This document shows, piece by piece, positions 59,001 through 64,000 of a DNA stretch of 64,000 bases. The position numbers were made by a program, and so were the translations under genes. The notes beneath the pieces were generated by a model, which did no database searches, was not told the DNA's origin, and saw nothing but the letters and a program-made list of their open reading frames with translations. The stretch's first letter is position 1. Every line of letters begins with the position of its first letter. This DNA is from Symsagittifera roscoffensis. Lineage: Eukaryota > Xenacoelomorpha > Acoela > Convolutidae. The DNA lies in contig NC_087062.1 of the NCBI RefSeq assembly GCF_963678635.1, positions 40,912,672 through 40,976,671 on the forward strand, read 5' to 3'.

Positions 59001-61016
59001 CTGGGACCATTTTTCAAATCGGACCTTAAAAGCAAAAAGTTTTATAAGAAACAAGGATAATAAGCTGCTTAGAACTTTCCGACCATTATGATTTAACTGA
59101 AGAGTTTCTAAATTGAAGAAAAATTTCAGAAAACAAAAACAACTCAGAAGACTCATTTTTAATGAAAACTATTGTAGGTAGTAGAACGCAGAATAAGATA
59201 TAACTGGGTGTCATCAAAATGGAGCTCAGTTTCATCAAGTTTTGGTCTGAAATGTATTTTTAAAAAAGTTTGGCCATTTGACGACATTGTGAAAACTTTT
59301 TCGAATTTTTTAAGATAGGATATTTCAGTTTGTCTTCAATTTGGAAAAACTTTGAAAAAAAGTATTTGAGTTTTTTATTTTGTCTTTAAAGTTGTTTTTA
59401 AGAGTCAATGAACGTAGTGAAGGATCTTATATAGGTCTTGATGGTTTTTTTTCTTCAGGAAATTCGATAAAGTTAGTAAACGCTCAAATTTGATTTTTCG
59501 TGGTTTGACTTGGGGTTTTCTTTTAAGCATAGATCATTTGCTATGTTAAAAAGAAAAACAAAATCCAGTATCGAACAGCAAAAGCTTTAAGGTCACGAAA
59601 AGCGTGATTGACTTCTAGTTCGAAAGTGGATTTTGTTTTTCAGATTTCTCGGGGAATAGAAAACTTTTTATTGATCCAGTTTTCTAAAATTGGGTTACTT
59701 TTATCAAAGAAGTGTCAATTATACATTGCTCTTTAAATTCATATAGCTTTATTGTGATCTGTTTTCAAGTTCGAAAATTGAATTTTTTTGCTTTTCAAAA
59801 AATAAGTCGGGTTTTTTTTTGGTTTCCTTGCGTTCGTTTATTGAATCTTTTCCAACTACCTGTTGGCTATGTTAGTTAAATTATATACAGAAGCTAAGCG
59901 AAATAAGAAAATCGATCAGTAGAACTAGCTCCTAAATATCTTTTGGGTTTTGCTGCATTTTTTCAATAAATTTTCACTAACTGTCAAAACTTTTAGCTTC
60001 GCTGATTTTTCACTTTAAATTGTGTTTTCATGAGTTTTTCAGATTCCTGTTGAACAATAGCGAAGCTAGTATTGTAATTGAACATTAATTAAGTTCAGCT
60101 CCGCAGTTTGCGACGAAGAGTTTAAAAAAGTTTTCGGTCTCCTAAAGCTCATTGACATTTTCCAGAACGTCTGTTAGCTGCTTTCATTCAAGCTTGCTGC
60201 GAAGCAACTTGATTCAAAATATATTAGTGTTTTGGGATAGCTTGAAAATCAATTTGGTATTGCTAAAAAGTCTACCAATTATCTGAAATGTTTTTTGAAC
60301 ATCCTAGACCAGCCACTGCTTGGACTGATTTGATTTCTTATGTTTCTGAGATATCGAAAAGGCCTAGATGTTTTTCAACATTATATATTCTGATTTTTTT
60401 CTTTCTGAACCGCAAATGGTGTGTGGCTCTGCTTCGTTTCTGTTTTGATGATTAGCGAGGGTAAAGGGTCAATTTTGCATTATCTGCCATTTCAATGTGA
60501 GTATTGAAAGGGATCGTTTCTGTGCAACCTGTTTCCTAGTTAATTTGAAAAATTTTCCTAGAAAACGTGGGATCGGGTGCTGATTTGGAGGCAAATAGAC
60601 ATCCGCAGCCGCCTCAGACAATATCTTTATCTACACAGTGTAACGACGCCTACTCTAAGCAGGGTGTTGCTCCAAACTTATCAGGCGGAGAGGGGCACTC
60701 ACCCACCCCAACTAACAGTAATGTACTGCCACACCCTTCTCACTCCCAGCGCCACCTGTCACTGGGAGGTCCCACTCCAAGTGTGAGCATAGAAGCCTCA
60801 GGCACTGCTTTGGACACTTTCGGAATGGGTTCCCTGGACTTGGGAGGTGCAAGTGCGATGGTCACTCAAAATATCAACACAACAACAGCCAACATACTAG
60901 ATACACAACTGCAGCCACCATATACACAACAGCAGCAATATACACAGCATCAGCAAAATACACGTTGGGGAACCGAGGTTACTAGAGAAGAAAAAGGTTG
61001 GGATAAGTTGAACTGA
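53025..61016 (+). CDS. LARP6: LARP6-like La-related RNA-binding protein (9 exons)
   Basis: LARP6 proteins bind structured RNAs through a La motif plus an adjacent RRM and regulate translation, e.g. of collagen mRNAs in vertebrates. Exons: 53025-53355, 53647-54072, 54248-54485, 54842-55097, 55705-56026, 56235-56919, 57181-57470, 57756-58187 and 60562-61016. Sites are GT-AG with matching phases, giving 1144 residues, over twice the human 491. The Ser/Pro/Gly-rich N-terminus is followed by the La motif (about 262-332): SDDEW, LIEQMQLLFSDENLVKDAFL, KDGFVNLKLITSFKRIKTLT and DWRTLAYSI. The linker KVKRTHPLPDF precedes the RRM (about 365-445): TVVVFNLPPPP, FASCGEMASIRILRPDKPLP and CTAVIEFENG. A KRRKR basic cluster near 530 may be a nuclear signal. 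The remaining ~600 residues are Ser/Gly/His/Gln-rich low complexity. No C-terminal LSA motif is recognised. Identification is strong for the domains, weaker for the tail. Confidence 0.88.
53356..53646 (+). other. LARP6: Stop-free 291-bp intron (exitron-like) in LARP6
   Basis: Starts with a strong GTAAGT donor and ends in TTTTTAG. It is 97 codons long and has no stop in the host frame, so the frame runs open from 53025 to 54077. Its composition is AT-rich, unlike the GC-richer Ser/Pro/Gly exons on either side, and its translation is hydrophobic and unrelated to them. I therefore model it as an intron. Retention would add 97 residues upstream of the La motif without a frameshift. Confidence 0.65.
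55155..55330 (+). repeat. S3-like sequence in LARP6 intron 4
   Basis: CGTTATCAAATCGGAACAAA, ACAACTTGTCCAACAAAATC, CTGAATCATTTCGGCC and TATGTTGAGAATGTCTG match, in order, the stretch at 4535-4660 (CAATTTGTCCAACAGAATCA; TTTTGAGCATGTCTG). Confidence 0.65.
58255..58990 (+). repeat. Two head-to-tail R1 copies in LARP6 intron 8
   Basis: First copy about 58255-58735 (AGTGAAGACTTATAAAGGTC, GGAAGGCAAACTCCATTAGC, AACGTAATTGACTTCTAG). A second, 5'-truncated copy follows to about 58990 (GACCAGCAAAAATGTAATTG, GTGATTGACTTCTAACTTG). Confidence 0.7.
59403..59880 (+). repeat. R1 copy in LARP6 intron 8
   Basis: AGTCAATGAACGTAGTGAAG, ATCCAGTATCGAACAGCAAA, GTGATTGACTTCTAGTTCG and CAACTACCTGTTGGCTATG follow the full R1 order. 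A degenerate hairpin motif lies further on at 60410-60443 (GGCTCTGCTTCGTTTCTG). The rest of intron 8 shows nothing recognisable. Confidence 0.7.
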
Positions 61017-64000
61017 CCTAACTCAAACTTGCTTGGACAGGTGAACATACAATGAATGGTGTTTTCTCGAGTATGTATCGAAGCTTGAGCCGAATCTCGA
61101 AAAACCGATGATTGATGAAACTTAAATACTTCTAATGAGTTACTTCTTAGCAATATTTTAAATTATTTGCTACGATACTCGCGAGCACAGTCACTCATAA
61201 CGATGGCGAACTAAAGTAACGAAGCTAGTCGTGTTTTTATGATGTAAGTGTTGTTGTTTATCATTCTGGATGTAAGCTTTGTAAACCATTCTACATAAAA
61301 TCTTAGCCATTACTTACTTGTTTTCAAGTAGCCATCCGTGTTTTGTGTCTCATCTCTATTTTTTTCTGTCAGACGTGCAATATAGCTGCTGTGCAATTAT
61401 GCTGCTAATTTAGATAGATAACTTTTTCATGGTTAGCTTGTTAATTGTTGTAACTCCCCGAGAAAGCAAGGCTATGAAGTATGGAATTTTTCATTTAATA
61501 AGTTTATAGGGATGCTTGTCACAATTTAAGGGTTAAAACATACTAACTTGGATGATAAGGTATTACTTGATTCTAATTGTTGGGAGGTTAACTGGAAAGA
61601 GCTGGAGAAAAAAGTAATTCATGTAAAAGCAAAAAAAGTTAGCGCACTATTGATCATGAAATGATTCACGCTAACATTAAATGACTCACCAATGAAAATT
61701 TTTGACAAATTCTAAACTCGGTAAGTGTTACAACAATTAAAAAAAAATGACTTAGTTAATTCTTCGTACTTTTAGTTAATTTTTCTCATCTAAAAAAGAG
61801 AAAGAGAGAGGTTCTTCTTCATGTGTGTTCCATGTTTAGCCAGATGTGTCTTACCCCATCGCAATTCAATCATCCGCATCTTCACTGAAATGCACTACAT
61901 CAAGTGCTTTCTTGCTCTATTTCTCTCCGTGCTTTTTGTTCACTTAATTTCACACTCACTCAAAGTGCTATATTTATAATTTATTCGAATTTAAATGTCT
62001 ATTTCCTGTTCAATTAGTATGCCAATTGTTGTTACCTTCCTAATTCAAATATTTCAATGTATTCGTTGTTGTTCAAGTTATTCTAATTGTAGCGCTTGAT
62101 ATGAACGAAAAAAAAATGATGCAATGAAGAGAGAGGATTTGAATTTGAGAGTCAATGAACGTAGTGAAGACACTTATGTAGGTCATGTTGATTTTCCCCT
62201 CTGTTTTCAGGAAAAAGACAGGTTGTTCACGCTCAAACTTTATATTTCGGGATTTGACCTCTGATTTTATTGTTCCGTCCATTGAAAATGGGGAGGAATT
62301 TTGTATTCGAGTGTTTTAGTTTTTTTTCTTTTTGTTTTCCACGCAAAATCAGGTACCACAAACAATCATCGGATTGGGTAAGGTGATATATCATATTGAA
62401 GCCCTTTCAGTCGTGATTCGAACAAAATTTTAAAATTTCCCAAAAATTTTTTTCGTGTCGAGAAAAAAAAGCGGTTGGAAATTTTTTGATTTTTGGTCTA
62501 ATTTCGAACTATTATGGCGTGAGCGTGTAGGGTTACAATCTGAATTATGCCTAATTTCCAAATATCTAAACCTTAGTTTTCTAAAGACTATCTATGGTCG
62601 GAACATTCTGTGCTACATATTAGGAAAAGTGGATTATTTGAATTTTTGTTTAAAAAATGGATATAAATTTTAAGATTTCTTTGCGGAATGCTATGTTTTC
62701 CTAGTGATTCATTGGTCTCAAATTAGGTTGTTTTTATGGAAATTGTGTCCATCATAACAAACTCAGGAAATTCAAAGAGTTAAACGAGATAGATTTGAGA
62801 GTCGATGGACGTAGTGAAACCTCTTATATAGTCGTGATTTTTGGTTTTTAGGAAAATTCGTTAAAACTTGTTTACGCTCAATTTTGATTTTTTTAAGTTC
62901 ACCTCATTTCTTTGCTAAAATGAAGGCAATTTCAACTGTTGAACAGCAAAAATGTGAAGATCACAAAAAACGTGCCTCGACTTCTTATTTCGAAAACGTC
63001 ACCTTTCGATCCAGTTTTCTCACCTTTTACCTTTTGATCCGGCATAAATTTTTCCAATTGAAAATTCTAGTGTTGCAGTTTTTTCGAAAAGAAGTCAGTA
63101 TCTTTTTTCTGTTTACTTGCGTTCATTGGCTTTTTTTCAACTGTATATTGGCTGTATTGAATTTTTTAGTCTAATTTTGAGTCCAGCGAGGAAAGCGAGC
63201 CGTTATGTCTTAAAATGGGAAAACAGGATTATATTTTAGCGGTGAATTTCATTTTTCTTCCAACTTAATACAACGCTTCCTCTTTAACTGTTTTGTTTTT
63301 AATTTGGCCTTAATTTCAACTTTCTGTACAATTTTTTTTAAAAACAAGTCGATGAACATAATGAAGACTATATAGTCCTGATAAGTTTTTTTTTTCAGGA
63401 AACATCGTTGAAGTTTATTCGCGCTTAGTTTTTTTGCGGATTGACGTTTGATTTTTCCAACATTTGGTTCATTTCTGCTATTAAAAGAACCGTAAACTCG
63501 ACTATTCAACCGCAAAAATCATAAAGTCACGAAAAACGTGATTAACTTCTTATCTCGATAATGGAATAAAAATAAAAGTATCAGAATAACCTGCAAAAAA
63601 AATGATTTTTAATCCAGTTTTCTCAAATTGGGTTTTTGTTTTTATAAAAATGGGTCAAACATAAATTGTTCTGGAAGCTCAAGCAGCGTTAAGGCCATTT
63701 AAAATATCAACTTTAATTTCTAATTTTGAAATTTTTTCAAAAAATAGTATTATTTTTCTGATAACTTGCGTTCATTGATTCTTGAAACTCTGTTTGCCAT
63801 GGATTTCAGTTTAGTTTTGAGTCGAGCGAGCAAATCGAGCAATTTTGACTTATAATAGGTAAAAGGCTTGTATTTAAGCGATGATATCCTGCTTTACTAC
63901 TGGAAAACTGATTTTTTGAAACTTACGACAGCCTTCCTTTTTTAAATTGATTTTCTTTAATAAAGCATAAATTTCAAATTTTCTGTGCAAGTAATTTTGG
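61017..64000. other. LARP6 3' flank: no gene seen, R1 array at the end
   Basis: 61017-62147 holds no recognisable repeat or gene and presumably includes the LARP6 3' UTR; no clear AATAAA was assigned. From 62148 to the window end R1 copies follow head to tail: 62148-62330 (truncated), 62796-63175 and 63344-63800. The last two are each followed by a variant of GAGTC.AGCGAG.AAA.CGAG (63180 and 63819), so a longer unit of about 640 bp is repeating here. Confidence 0.65.

Overview
The window is nuclear DNA from an animal, most likely an invertebrate bilaterian. It is AT-rich, has GT-AG introns of very uneven length, and its genes are typical of metazoans: the Mediator subunit MED13, the Golgi GTPase ARL1, a cyclic-nucleotide-gated (CNG) channel alpha subunit, an SHB-family SH2 adaptor and a LARP6-type La-related protein. 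I cannot name the phylum. All five genes are on the + strand and together occupy less than half of the window. The rest is decayed, largely non-coding repeat DNA.

Layout. 1-1928: intron of MED13 containing diverged tandem repeats. 1929-3343: the last three coding exons of MED13. 1271-10238 and 10239-19187: two head-to-tail copies of a ~9 kb segment, by eye more than 99% identical, so the MED13 3' end is present twice. The second copy has lost a splice acceptor and has no 5' part. 20306-21256: a G-rich minisatellite. 22025-22570: an uninterrupted ARL1 gene. 24206-33804: an eight-exon CNG channel whose introns carry tRNA-derived SINEs, a dead MULE-like transposon and a dead hAT transposon. 34142-35983: an uninterrupted SHB-family adaptor. 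35984-53024: 17 kb with no gene that I can support, made of repeats that include a recent 857-bp triplication. 53025-61016: a nine-exon LARP6-like gene, about 1144 residues long. 61017-64000: head-to-tail repeats.

The repeats are the most unusual part. I distinguish by eye two tandem families with ~150-160-bp monomers (A and B), two tRNA-derived SINE families (S1 and S2), a dispersed sequence with a CGCTTGC/GCAAGCG palindrome (S3), a ~560-bp non-coding family (R1) and a short hairpin motif (core GCGAAGCTCAGCTTCGC). Every copy I found of all of these is in the same orientation, the same as the genes, and several recur in a similar order. That is hard to explain by independent transposition.

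The five genes do not form a pathway. They act separately in transcription (MED13), Golgi traffic (ARL1), cyclic-nucleotide signalling (CNGA), tyrosine-kinase signalling (SHB) and RNA binding/translation control (LARP6). Exon boundaries were chosen from GT/AG sites, reading-frame phase and family similarity, all by eye. No alignments or database searches were run.
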